Shown: piece by piece, positions 17,084-24,305 of the stretch | How positions within the stretch are numbered: the first letter of the stretch is position 1 | Layout of the letters: the number at the start of each line of letters is the position of its first letter | DNA from: Ruminococcus sp. | GTDB taxonomy: Bacteria; Bacillota; Clostridia; Oscillospirales; Ruminococcaceae | NCBI GenBank assembly: GCA_015066815.1 | Contig: SVNR01000029.1 | Coordinates: forward strand, 1-34,413 | Direction of reading: 5' to 3' | Length of the DNA: 34,413 bases | The notes under the pieces: generated by a model | Told to the model about the DNA's origin: nothing | The model's input: only the letters and a program-made list of their open reading frames with translations | Databases searched by the model: none | Made by a program: the position numbers and the translations under genes

Positions 17084-17282
17084 ATATTATACCATATCAG
17101 AGAATTTGTTTCAACAGTACCGAATAAACATATTTTCATCTCTGCATATATATGTTTATATGTAAAAGCACTCAAACTGCAGACTACCGGACATATCCCC
17201 ATACCTTCTGCGACATCCGGAAAATCTTGTCTCAAACCGGATTTTCGGCTGACGATATTATGAAAATCAAAAAGCTCTCATG

Positions 17283-17331
17283 AAAAAACTCACTCCCGAA
17301 ATCTGAAAACCAGACTCCGGGAGTTTTTTTA
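17283..17331. terminator. Bidirectional terminator after the anti-sigma gene
   Basis: ACTCCCG (17292-17298) pairs with CGGGAGT (17318-17324), with an inner CTG/CAG pairing. T7 follows on the plus strand and T6 follows shortly after on the minus strand. On the minus strand it lies downstream of the sigma/anti-sigma operon and repeat copy C2, so it probably ends that operon. No plus-strand gene lies to its left. Confidence 0.65.
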
Positions 17332-17346
17332 CTTTTATTCTTAATC

Positions 17347-17426
17347 GCCTTGTACATTTGCTGACTACGAAAGCTCCATGCATATCGGCTGATAGTAAAC
17401 TACAAACAAATCTGTCGTTTACTGTA
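17347..17426 (+). repeat. Dispersed modular repeat, copy C2 (box + palindrome)
   Basis: The box at 17347-17400 (starts GCCTTGTACATTTGCTGAC, ends TATCGGCTGATAGTAAAC) runs into a palindrome (about 17393-17426, GTAAACTACA with TGTCGTTTAC, one mismatch). The box is nearly the same as copy F. Stems: outer TGTACAT with ATGCATA (one mismatch, one G-U) and inner GCT with AGC. It lies 10 nt past the stop of the anti-sigma gene, in antisense. Confidence 0.7.
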
Positions 17427-17435
17427 TTTTTAAGT

Positions 17436-18284
17436 TTACTCAACACTCTCCGGATGAAGAACAGTGTCTTTGGCATCCTTTTTTTCCGGCAAAGGCTGTT
17501 CCTTTTCCGGATCGATCTCAGGCGGAACCGGAAGTACCGGATGTTCATGCTCCGAATGCTCATGTTCCGGTGGTTCATGCTCAGGAGGCTGTCCGGGTTG
17601 AGGTTTTTCAGGACTGTCAGGCTCCTTCGGCGCTTCAGGAAGCTTAGGAACTTCCGGGTCCTTCGGACCTGCCGGATTTTTTTGCGGCGGTGAAACAGGA
17701 GGAACCTCAGCCGGAGGAACAGGACCCGTTTTTTCCGGTTTCTGTTCATGAGGCGGCTTAGGAAGCTCAGTATTTTTGGTTTCATCATGCTTTTCTGTAG
17801 AAACCGGATGCGGAACCGCTGATGGTATTTCCGTTACTGCCGGAACAGCACCTGCTTGTATATGCTCTTCACTTGCATCCGGATCAGATAATGTTTCTAA
17901 AACCTCATTCTTACTGATGCTTGTCGTACTGAGAGATGATGTGGTCTGTTCATCCTCTTCCGTACTGCTTACAGCAGGCGTTACTGTAGTTGTGGTTTTT
18001 GTTATTATTATTTTATTATGGTTTTTATCGGAAGCAGTCTGCGAAAACTTAGGATATACAAGAACACATGAGAACACAAGTGCAAACACTGCTGCCGCAG
18101 ATAAAAACGGCTTTATATCAAAACGCTTTGTCCTCTGTATTATCTTTGCTTCAGTTCCCTTGCTTACGGGCACTTCATCCGGAAGACTGTCAAGCAATGC
18201 TTTTATCCTGTCATCATATCCGGACGGGATATGTTTTTCCTTATTTTTTATGCTCTGCTCCAGTTTTTTGAGCCTGTAGCGCAT
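17436..18284 (-). CDS. Probable transmembrane anti-sigma factor with Pro/Glu/His-rich outer tail
   Basis: A 282-aa protein. Residues 1-58 are cytoplasmic and charged (including YDDRIKALLDSLPDEVPV), the position where ECF anti-sigma factors bind their sigma. One membrane segment spans about 59-78 (PFLSAAAVFALVFSCVLVYP). The outer part is a Thr/Ser-rich stretch (about 90-125) and then a long Pro/Glu/Lys tail with a His-Glu run (EHEPPEHEHSEHEHP). It starts 18 nt after the sigma gene with ribosome site AGAGAGGTG and shares its transcript. The anti-sigma role is inferred from this placement and topology; no named anti-sigma domain is recognised with certainty. The His-rich stretch could bind metal ions, and the Pro-rich tail could contact cell wall. 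Both are inference. Confidence 0.75.
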   Translation of the reverse strand: MRYRLKKLEQSIKNKEKHIPSGYDDRIKALLDSLPDEVPVSKGTEAKIIQRTKRFDIKPFLSAAAVFALVFSCVLVYPKFSQTASDKNHNKIIITKTTTTVTPAVSSTEEDEQTTSSLSTTSISKNEVLETLSDPDASEEHIQAGAVPAVTEIPSAVPHPVSTEKHDETKNTELPKPPHEQKPEKTGPVPPAEVPPVSPPQKNPAGPKDPEVPKLPEAPKEPDSPEKPQPGQPPEHEPPEHEHSEHEHPVLPVPPEIDPEKEQPLPEKKDAKDTVLHPESVE

Positions 18285-18302
18285 ATCATCACACCTCTCT
18301 GA

Positions 18303-18761
18303 TTATTCTATAAGTTCTCTGAGCTTCTGCCGTCCTCTGTTAAGCCGTGACTTCACTGTACCCGGTGCTATCCGCAGATGATCAGCTATCTCTTTTATCG
18401 GAATATCGTTATAATAAAAAAGTATTATGACTGTACGGTATTCTTCGTCAAGGGAGTTTACTATCTCCCACATCTCGTCATGATGATCTGTATATGACGG
18501 TTCCGTAAGTATTTCTTCCATAGATTGTATGTTTTTGTTTTTACGGCATATGTTATATGCCTCGTTTATAACTATTCTTGTGATCCACGACTTAAAAAAA
18601 CCGGCTTCCTTCAGTTGACTAAAATTTTCAAAAGCCTTCATCACAGCGTTACATACAGCGTCCTCCGCATCAGCGTCATTTTTAAGTATTGACTTTGCGG
18701 TAAAGAAAAGCGACTGTCTGTGTTCTGTCACAAGAGCGCAGAACATCTCTTTTGAATTCAT
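18303..18761 (-). CDS. ECF-type RNA polymerase sigma factor (sigma-70 family)
   Basis: Group 4 sigma factor, 152 aa. Region sigma-2 (about residues 5-72) includes DAEDAVCNAVMKAFENF and FKSWITRIVINEAYN. Region sigma-4 (about 100-150) includes SLDEEYRTVIILFYYND and the helix-turn-helix IKEIADHLRIAPGTVKSRLN. The ATG at 18761 has ribosome site GGGGAGG 8 nt upstream. The open frame continues 39 codons further up, but that part is repeat copy D and promoter leader, so it is not used. The gene directly downstream looks like its anti-sigma factor. Its own promoter (18951-18976) is near-identical to the promoter of the divergent gene at 19198, suggesting that it drives both. Confidence 0.93.
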   Translation of the reverse strand: MNSKEMFCALVTEHRQSLFFTAKSILKNDADAEDAVCNAVMKAFENFSQLKEAGFFKSWITRIVINEAYNICRKNKNIQSMEEILTEPSYTDHHDEMWEIVNSLDEEYRTVIILFYYNDIPIKEIADHLRIAPGTVKSRLNRGRQKLRELIE

Positions 18762-18795
18762 CAAAGCCTCCCCTTTACTATTATAAAGTATATGG

Positions 18796-18849
18796 CGTTT
18801 ACTATTAGCCGATATGCAGCATGCTGACACAGGCAGCCTGCCGCAGGGC
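18796..18849 (-). repeat. Dispersed modular repeat, copy D (box only) in the sigma-factor leader
   Basis: On the minus strand the box starts GCCCTGCGGCAGG and ends ATATCGGCTAATAGTAAACG. Its middle is unlike the other copies in sequence but folds better: outer stem TGCGGCA with TGCTGCA (7 bp, one G-U) and inner stem GCTG with CAGC. The G-U pair exists only on the minus strand, the strand transcribed toward the sigma gene. It lies between the ECF promoter and the sigma ribosome site, so it should be part of the mRNA leader. A degraded palindrome seems to follow it. Confidence 0.65.
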
Positions 18850-18950
18850 AATAAAAATACATTTGTTATACTAAACATAAAAAATATTTTTTTACATTTA
18901 TTATAATATTACCTTCAAACATTGATATTGTCAATACTTCTAATTAATAA

Positions 18951-18976
18951 GACGTTTCAGAAGGCCGGAAGGTTCC
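18951..18976 (-). promoter_or_regulatory. ECF-type promoter of the sigma/anti-sigma operon
   Basis: Minus strand: GGAACC (18971-18976), exactly 16 nt, CGTC (18951-18954) continuing as CGTCTTATTAA. This has the GGAAC...CGTC form of ECF sigma promoters and matches the divergent promoter at 19011 in both boxes and spacing. Predicted autoregulation of the sigma gene at 18761, with a leader of about 180 nt. Confidence 0.75.
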
Positions 18977-19010
18977 CTGAAAAATTTTTTTAAAAAATTT
19001 ATTTTTTTCT
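18977..19010. promoter_or_regulatory. Shared A/T tract between divergent ECF promoters
   Basis: The 34 nt between the two -35 boxes are nearly all A and T, with long A and T runs. The flanking GGTTCC and GGAACC make the whole stretch (18969-19018) an inverted repeat that looks like a terminator hairpin. Because the arms are the -35 boxes, I read it as two divergent promoters sharing an UP-element-like tract. Confidence 0.5.
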
Positions 19011-19038
19011 GGAACCTTTTCTTATTTCCGTGCGTCTA
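19011..19038 (+). promoter_or_regulatory. ECF-type promoter of the secreted proline-rich protein gene
   Basis: GGAACC (19011-19016), exactly 16 nt, CGTC (19033-19036) continuing as CGTCTAATTAA. Mirror partner of the promoter at 18951-18976. Transcription would begin near 19045, leaving a leader of about 150 nt before the ATG at 19198. Confidence 0.75.
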
Positions 19039-19153
19039 ATTAACATAGAAAACAAAACTGCAGTTTGAAAGTCTATAAAAACAAAATCCTTTTTTGCATA
19101 AGTTATTTTTACTTAAAAAACAATATCATTTTTACTGAAAAATCAAAATTCTG

Positions 19154-19200
19154 AAGGGAGGTTGGTCCTGCTTTACCAAGCCAGGACTCAAACTATTATG
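19154..19200 (+). promoter_or_regulatory. Ribosome site separated from the ATG by a hairpin
   Basis: A strong Shine-Dalgarno AAGGGAGGT (19154-19162) lies 35 nt before the ATG at 19198, too far for normal use. In between is a stable hairpin: GTCCTG-CTT (19165-19173), loop TACC, AAG-CAGGAC (19178-19187, one bulged C), extended by TTG with CAA. Folding would bring the two sites to within about 6 nt. The only alternative start, TTG at 19162, touches the Shine-Dalgarno and would spoil the signal peptide. Confidence 0.55.
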
Positions 19201-20079
19201 AAAATCACAAAAATCTTAGCCGGCATATCGGCTCTCGCAATCGCTGCAACAGCTACAAGTGCAGTATCAGCTGCATCCGTAACAGAAAACGATACAACAA
19301 CAATTGTTACTGAAGCTCCTGCAGCTCCTGAAAAGCCAGAGGCTCCTGTTAAACCTGAGGCTCCTGTAGCTCCTGAAAAGCCGGAAGCTCCTGTTAAACC
19401 TGAGGCTCCTGTAGCTCCTGAAAAGCCGGAAGCTCCTGTTAAACCTGAAGCTCCTGTAGCTCCTGAAAAGCCGGAAGCTCCTGTTAAACCTGAAGCTCCT
19501 GTAGCTCCTGAAAAGCCGGAAGCTCCTGTTAAACCCGAGGCTCCTGTAGCTCCTGAAAAGCCGGAAGATGGCGAGAAGCCTGAGCCACCTGCTAAGCCTG
19601 AAAAGCCGGAAGATGGTGAAAAGCCGGTACCACCTGTAAAGCCTGAAAAGCCGGAAGACGGTGAAAAGCCGGTACCACCTGTAAAGCCTGAAAAGCCGGA
19701 AGATGGTGAAAAGCCTGAGCCACCTGCTAAGCCTGAAAAGCCGGAAGATGGCGAAAAGCCTGAGCCACCTGCTAAGCCTGAAAAGCCGGAAGACGGCGAG
19801 AAGCCTGAGCCACCTGCTAAGCCTGAGCACATTTTCCACTGCCACAAGATTGATGACCTTATCGACCTTACAATAGATCAGGTTTCAAACGCAACAGAAG
19901 ACCTCAGCGATGAGCAGATCGTAAGCGTTACATCTATCGCAGTTCCGCTTCTCAGAAACATGGAAAATGAAGAAGTTAAAACTCTTGTAAAGGACGTTCT
20001 TTCTGACGGCGTTATCGATGCAGACGACATCGCAGCAATAAAGGCTTTACTTGCAGGAACAGCAGCATCTGAAAACTAA
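19198..20079 (+). CDS. Secreted proline-rich repeat protein, putative ECF-sigma target
   Basis: A 293-aa exported protein. The signal peptide (about 1-27, KITKILAGISALAIAATATS then AVSAAS) is followed by a Thr-rich stretch. Residues 43-210 are tandem 15-residue Pro/Glu/Lys repeats: five units of APEKPEAPVKPEAPV, a short joint, then six units of the DGEKPEPPAKPEKPE type (the last one cut short). Such tracts form extended polyproline rods and often span the cell wall. Residues 211-293 are a compact, mostly helical domain beginning HIFHCHK and ending with DVLSDGVIDADD, which resembles one EF-hand or dockerin-type Ca loop. No sortase motif or membrane anchor is seen. It is divergent from the sigma operon with a matching ECF promoter. 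Function unknown; an envelope role is inferred. Confidence 0.85.
   Translation: MKITKILAGISALAIAATATSAVSAASVTENDTTTIVTEAPAAPEKPEAPVKPEAPVAPEKPEAPVKPEAPVAPEKPEAPVKPEAPVAPEKPEAPVKPEAPVAPEKPEAPVKPEAPVAPEKPEDGEKPEPPAKPEKPEDGEKPVPPVKPEKPEDGEKPVPPVKPEKPEDGEKPEPPAKPEKPEDGEKPEPPAKPEKPEDGEKPEPPAKPEHIFHCHKIDDLIDLTIDQVSNATEDLSDEQIVSVTSIAVPLLRNMENEEVKTLVKDVLSDGVIDADDIAAIKALLAGTAASEN
19324..19827 (+). repeat. Coding 45-bp tandem repeats in two families
   Basis: Five 45-bp units (19324-19548), a partial unit (19549-19566), then six 45-bp units of a second type (19567-19827, last one 36 bp). Units within each family differ mostly by silent changes, such as GAG/GAA and CCA/CCG, which points to recent duplication and homogenisation. 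Copy number probably varies between strains. Confidence 0.85.
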
Positions 20080-20179
20080 GATCTGACTTCATCAGACATT
20101 TCCGATTCCTTTTTCACCTGTTTATCGGAAAAACATAAATCATATCAAAAAAAGAAGATCAGCGTATAACAGCGTAATG

Positions 20180-20219
20180 CACAGTACCTTTTTTCATGAT
20201 AAAGGTACTGTGTTTTTTT
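20180..20219 (+). terminator. Strong intrinsic terminator
   Basis: CACAGTACCTTT (20180-20191) pairs perfectly with AAAGGTACTGTG (20201-20212), followed by T7. It ends the transcript of the secreted proline-rich protein gene, leaving a 3' untranslated region of about 100 nt. Confidence 0.9.
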
Positions 20220-20472
20220 GTTGTGGTATGCTTTTTTCTGAGATAACATCACGTTTTCGGAGGAGATTTTTCGCCTGATACGGAAGCACTTATCAAATAC
20301 GGTACGCAGTCGGATTTTCTATACTCCGGCAGCCGAAAAAAAATGTACTTTTCTTTAAAAAAATTCGTCCAAAAGACTATGCAATATCAAAAAAATATAT
20401 TATAATGGTTATATGAGTGTTTTTTAAGGAAACGCCTCACAAAAAAACTTATCAGAAAGGAAATATGCCAAA
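20220..20472. other. Intergenic region upstream of zapA
   Basis: No gene is supported. A TATAAT at 20401-20406, with a weak -35 (TATGCA at 20378-20383) 17 nt upstream, may be the promoter of the zapA to PBP2 cluster. The stretch 20260-20340 is less AT-rich and open in more than one frame, but it lacks a start with a ribosome site, so at best it is a decayed remnant. Confidence 0.4.
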
Positions 20473-20820
20473 ATGAACAAAGTCAAAGTAGTGATATGCG
20501 GAAAAGAATACACCCTCCTCACTGAAGAAGAGCCGACATATGTATACGCACTGGCAAGGAAACTTGAGAAAAACATAGCCGAAATAGTCGGAAGCCGCCA
20601 TAACATATCGGTATACTCCGCTTCTGTTATGATAGCTCTTTCAACACTTGACCATATGAATAAATGCAACGAGGACAACGATAATCTCAGGGTACAGCTC
20701 AAAGAATACGCTGATGAAGCCTCAAAATCCCGTCTTGAACGCGACAGTGCAGTCAGAGAGCTTGAAATGCTCAGAAGCAAGCTTCACGAACTTGAGAAAA
20801 ATCAGACATACAAAAGATAA
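20473..20820 (+). CDS. zapA: Cell division protein ZapA
   Basis: Z-ring associated protein that bundles FtsZ filaments. 115 aa: an N-terminal beta domain (NKVKVVICGKEYTLLTEEE, then the Y-x-x-x-L-A motif in YVYALARKLEKNI) and a C-terminal coiled coil (about 70-113) used for dimer and tetramer formation. Ribosome site AAAGGA lies about 11 nt before the ATG. It lies 15 nt upstream of the U32 gene, an order common in Firmicutes, and starts a growth/division cluster that continues to the class B PBP. Confidence 0.92.
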   Translation: MNKVKVVICGKEYTLLTEEEPTYVYALARKLEKNIAEIVGSRHNISVYSASVMIALSTLDHMNKCNEDNDNLRVQLKEYADEASKSRLERDSAVRELEMLRSKLHELEKNQTYKR

Positions 20821-20835
20821 AGGTATAGAAAAACT

Positions 20836-22875
20836 ATGGAATTGCTCGCACCGGCAGGAAATACAGAATCACTTACAGCCGCTCTCAGATGCGGCGCAGA
20901 TGCAGTATATATAGGCGGAAAAAGCTTCTCTGCAAGACAAAACGCTTCAAACTTTGATATAGACGAAATAAAACAGGCTGTAAGGCTTTGTCACAGATAC
21001 GGAGCCGGACTTCATATAGCTGTAAACACTATACTCACAGACAATCAGCTTGATGACTTTGTCTCCGAAATAAAAAAATACTCTGCCCTGTCTCCGGATG
21101 CATTCATAGTACAGGATCCGGGGGCGGCGTATATTATAAAAAACATAGCTCCGGACATACCGCTTCATGCCTCTACACAAATGACAATACACTCCGAAGC
21201 CGGCGCACTTTTTGCAAAGGAGCTCGGATTTTCAAGAGTAGTTATCTCCAGAGAGGCTTCCGAAAAAACTATTTCCGGAATATCACACGCAGATATCGAA
21301 ACCGAAATATTCATACACGGTGCTCTCTGCATGTCTGTTTCGGGACAATGCTATATGTCTGCCATGATAGGTTCAAGAAGTGCCAACAGAGGACTATGCG
21401 CCCAGAGCTGCCGGCTTCCCTTTTCTCCTGTCGGAAATCCCTGTGAGCATTGTCTTTCACTTAAGGATCTTTCTCTTACAGAGCACATAGAAAAAATTAA
21501 AAAAGCCGGAGTTACCTCCTTAAAAATAGAAGGACGGATGAAACGCCCTGAATATGTTGCTGCAGCTGTAACAGCTTACAGAAGTATACTTGACGGCAAG
21601 ACGCCCGACACCGAAATGCTTGAAGCCGTTTTTTCACGAAGCGGTTTTACAGACGGATACTTTACCGGAAAACGCAAAAACATGTTCGGCATGCGCAGCA
21701 AGGAGGACGTTGAATCCTCAGCTTCAGTAATCCCTCAGCTTAAACAGCTCTACCGCAAGGAACGCAAGGCATCGGTTCTGGATCTCAGTATTTCCATAAA
21801 AAAAGAAAAAGAAACGATACTCACAGCGAAGGACAGCGACGGTTTTTCATGCACGATCACTGATATGATTCCTGAATCAGCACTTAACAGACCGCTGACA
21901 AAGGATTCAGTAGAAAAACAGCTTACAAAACTCGGAGATACCATATACCTTCAGGGAAAAACAAATATCATCGTAGACGACGGACTATCCGTCCCGGCGT
22001 CAGTACTGAACAAGATGCGGAGAAACGCCATAGACGAGCTTTACCGCCTCAGAGAAAACAGACAGAGCAGTACTGTAAACGCAGACTTTGCTGTAACGCT
22101 TACGAACCGCCGGTTCAGAAGCATCGGAACCTCTCTCAGAATAAGAGTACCCCGGTATGAGCTTCTGAGTCCCCTGTGCCTCGAAAAAACGGAATATATA
22201 ATTCTCCCTATTGATAACGCAGAAAAAAATGCCCACAGGCTTTCAGATATCAGAAACAGAATAATCATCGAGCCTCCGCGCTTTATTTTTGACGAAGAGG
22301 ATATAATAAAGCGTCTTAAAAATCTCCGCGTCATGGGCTTTGAACACCTTATGTGCACAAACGTCGCCTATGCAGTAAGCGGAAAACGCACCGGCTTCAG
22401 GCTTCACGGGGATTTTGGACTGAACATCGCAAACTCTGCTGCCGCAGAAGTTATTTCCGGCTATAGTCTTGAAGATATCACACTTTCCTTCGAGCTTAAG
22501 CTTTCTCAGGCAGAAAAAATAAATGCACCCTTAAAAACAGGTATTATGGCATACGGAAAATTTCCGCTCATGCTCACAGTGAACTGTCCGATTAAAAATT
22601 CCACAGGCTGCGGAAAATGCCGTCACTCTGTCACTGACAGGACAGGACGCAGCTTCAGTGTACACTGTACGGAAGGATATACCGAGATCTTCAACAGTGA
22701 CACTGTATATCTTGCCGATAAGCCTGAAGCACTGAAGGCAACGGATTTTATAACGCTGTGGTTTACCGACGAAAACGAAAAGGATATTCTCCGTATAATA
22801 AACGATTATACAAACGGCACGGACTCCGCACCCGACAAAATAACAAGAGGTCTTTATTTCCGCGGAATAAAATAA
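20836..22875 (+). CDS. U32 family protein, RlhA-like (23S rRNA hydroxylation) / putative collagenase family
   Basis: A 679-aa protein. It begins MELLAPAGNTESLTAALRCG, and the U32 signature EIFIHGALCMSVSGQC is at 157-172. Further cysteines follow (RGLCAQSCRLPF), and a C-terminal CPIKNSTGCGKC cluster is probably an iron-sulfur or metal site. The long form with a C-terminal domain (DUF3656-type) matches RlhA (YdcP), which hydroxylates C2501 of 23S rRNA. Older annotations call the family collagenase-like protease. I favour the RNA-modifying role but cannot prove it. It sits between zapA and the mre genes on one strand with short gaps. Confidence 0.88.
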   Translation: MELLAPAGNTESLTAALRCGADAVYIGGKSFSARQNASNFDIDEIKQAVRLCHRYGAGLHIAVNTILTDNQLDDFVSEIKKYSALSPDAFIVQDPGAAYIIKNIAPDIPLHASTQMTIHSEAGALFAKELGFSRVVISREASEKTISGISHADIETEIFIHGALCMSVSGQCYMSAMIGSRSANRGLCAQSCRLPFSPVGNPCEHCLSLKDLSLTEHIEKIKKAGVTSLKIEGRMKRPEYVAAAVTAYRSILDGKTPDTEMLEAVFSRSGFTDGYFTGKRKNMFGMRSKEDVESSASVIPQLKQLYRKERKASVLDLSISIKKEKETILTAKDSDGFSCTITDMIPESALNRPLTKDSVEKQLTKLGDTIYLQGKTNIIVDDGLSVPASVLNKMRRNAIDELYRLRENRQSSTVNADFAVTLTNRRFRSIGTSLRIRVPRYELLSPLCLEKTEYIILPIDNAEKNAHRLSDIRNRIIIEPPRFIFDEEDIIKRLKNLRVMGFEHLMCTNVAYAVSGKRTGFRLHGDFGLNIANSAAAEVISGYSLEDITLSFELKLSQAEKINAPLKTGIMAYGKFPLMLTVNCPIKNSTGCGKCRHSVTDRTGRSFSVHCTEGYTEIFNSDTVYLADKPEALKATDFITLWFTDENEKDILRIINDYTNGTDSAPDKITRGLYFRGIK

Positions 22876-22924
22876 AACCTCTGAAACCTTACATTCAAAA
22901 TTTTTCAGAAAGGACAAAAGTACA

Positions 22925-23188
22925 ATGAAGCTTTCAAGAAAAGGATTTATATTTATAGTCCTCATCGTAAGTGCGCTCATACTCGGCGCATATATAAGCC
23001 AGAATTCAAGCACCCCAATACTTTCCCATACCGCTTCCTTCGGTTTCGGTCATGAAGCTCCTCTTACACTTAATCTTATTATCATTACACTCTCCATCGG
23101 ATTTACATTCAACATAAGTATCGCACAGATACTATGCCTGATGTGCGCTTTCGCAATATACACTATTTTTTCAAAATTTATCGACTGA
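22925..23188 (+). CDS. DUF4321-like small membrane protein
   Basis: An 87-aa protein with two membrane segments (about residues 8-24 and 50-85). The pattern APLTLNLIIITLSIGFTFNI followed by SIAQILCLMCAFAIY fits DUF4321 proteins, which commonly sit near mreB and division genes in Clostridia. Function unknown. Ribosome site AAAGGA lies about 9 nt before the ATG. Confidence 0.75.
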   Translation: MKLSRKGFIFIVLIVSALILGAYISQNSSTPILSHTASFGFGHEAPLTLNLIIITLSIGFTFNISIAQILCLMCAFAIYTIFSKFID

Positions 23189-23273
23189 CACAAACTATTA
23201 AACTCAATAATATATTCAAAAAAATACATATACTAATTTTATCTATATATTTTAAAAAAGAGGAGAATGATAA

Positions 23274-24293
23274 ATGTTTACCAAGGACATAGGCATAGAT
23301 CTCGGCACAGCAAACACACTCATATATATGAAGGGCAAAGGCATCATCATCCGCGAACCTTCAGTAGTTGCCGTAAACACACGTGATGAAAGCGCAAGCT
23401 ATGTAGGCCGTGAAGCAAAAGAAATAATCGGCAAGACACCCGGCTCAATAATAGCCGTAAGACCTCTTAAAAACGGTGTGATCGCAGACTTTGATATCAC
23501 AACAACGATGCTTTCCCAGTTTATAAAAAAATCCCTCAAGGGAACTCTTTTTTCAAAAGCAAGAGTCACCATATGTATCCCTTCGGGCGTTACTCCTGTT
23601 GAAAGACGTGCTGTAAAGGACGCAGCGGAGCTTGCAGGCGCAAAGAAGGTCTATATCATCGAAGAACCCATGGCTGCCGCTATAGGAGCAGGACTTCCTG
23701 TCACGGAGCCTATAGGAAACATGATAGTCGATATCGGCGGTGGAACAAGCGAGGTTGCTGTCATATCAATGGGCGGAATAGTAACCGCTCGCTCTATCCG
23801 TATAGCAGGAGATGAGTTTGACAAATCGATCATCGCATATATAAGAAGAAAATACAACATGCTGATAGGTGACCGTACTGCCGAGGACATAAAGCTGCAG
23901 ATAGGTTCAGCTTTTCCGGGAGAGGCTGTAGAAACCATGGAAATAAAAGGCCGTAACCTTCTCAACGGACTTCCGGAAAACATAACTGTAAACTCCACCG
24001 AAATAAGAGACGCTCTTGTTGAACCAATAGCAAAAATCATAGAAGCAATAAAACTCACTCTTGAAAAAACTCCTCCGGAGCTTTCGGCTGATATAATCGA
24101 ACAGGGAATAACCCTGTGCGGAGGAGGCGCTCTTCTCAAGGGACTCGATACCCTCATAAACAACGAAACAGGCATGCCTGTATATATTGCCGAATACCCT
24201 ATAGACTGCGTTGTTGAAGGTACAGGAAAGGTTATCGAAAACTACTCAAAATACGAAGACGCACTGAGTGAATACGGACCAAAATACTATTGA
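23274..24293 (+). CDS. mreB: Rod shape-determining protein MreB (actin homologue)
   Basis: Membrane-associated actin-like filament that organises lateral wall synthesis. 339 aa with the phosphate-1 motif IGIDLGTANTLIY, the phosphate-2 motif NMIVDIGGGTSEVAVIS, the adenosine motif ITLCGGGALLKGLD, and EEPMAAAIGAGLP. It could be an Mbl-type paralogue, but its place directly ahead of mreC and mreD supports MreB. A strong ribosome site, AGAGGAG, lies 7-8 nt before the ATG. A short AT-rich gap precedes it. Confidence 0.96.
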   Translation: MFTKDIGIDLGTANTLIYMKGKGIIIREPSVVAVNTRDESASYVGREAKEIIGKTPGSIIAVRPLKNGVIADFDITTTMLSQFIKKSLKGTLFSKARVTICIPSGVTPVERRAVKDAAELAGAKKVYIIEEPMAAAIGAGLPVTEPIGNMIVDIGGGTSEVAVISMGGIVTARSIRIAGDEFDKSIIAYIRRKYNMLIGDRTAEDIKLQIGSAFPGEAVETMEIKGRNLLNGLPENITVNSTEIRDALVEPIAKIIEAIKLTLEKTPPELSADIIEQGITLCGGGALLKGLDTLINNETGMPVYIAEYPIDCVVEGTGKVIENYSKYEDALSEYGPKYY

Positions 24294-24305
24294 TCGGAGT
24301 AAAAA

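Noticed and set aside
17267-17788. 173-aa minus-strand gene rich in Arg and Lys
   Set aside because: An out-of-frame shadow of the proline-rich anti-sigma tail; no ribosome site and biased composition.
18762-18878. N-terminal extension of the sigma factor
   Set aside because: The 39 extra codons come from repeat copy D and leader DNA; the ATG at 18761 has a strong ribosome site and gives a normal ECF length.
18969-19020. Rho-independent terminator between divergent genes
   Set aside because: It looks like a stem with a T-run, but the arms are the -35 boxes of two matching ECF promoters and no gene ends here.
19162-19197. TTG start adding 12 residues to the secreted protein
   Set aside because: The codon overlaps the Shine-Dalgarno with no spacing and would place polar residues before a normal signal peptide.
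19188-19847. Minus-strand Gly/Ser/Phe repeat protein opposite the secreted protein
   Set aside because: Mirror reading of the 45-bp repeats; the plus frame has the signal peptide, a ribosome site and normal flanking domains.
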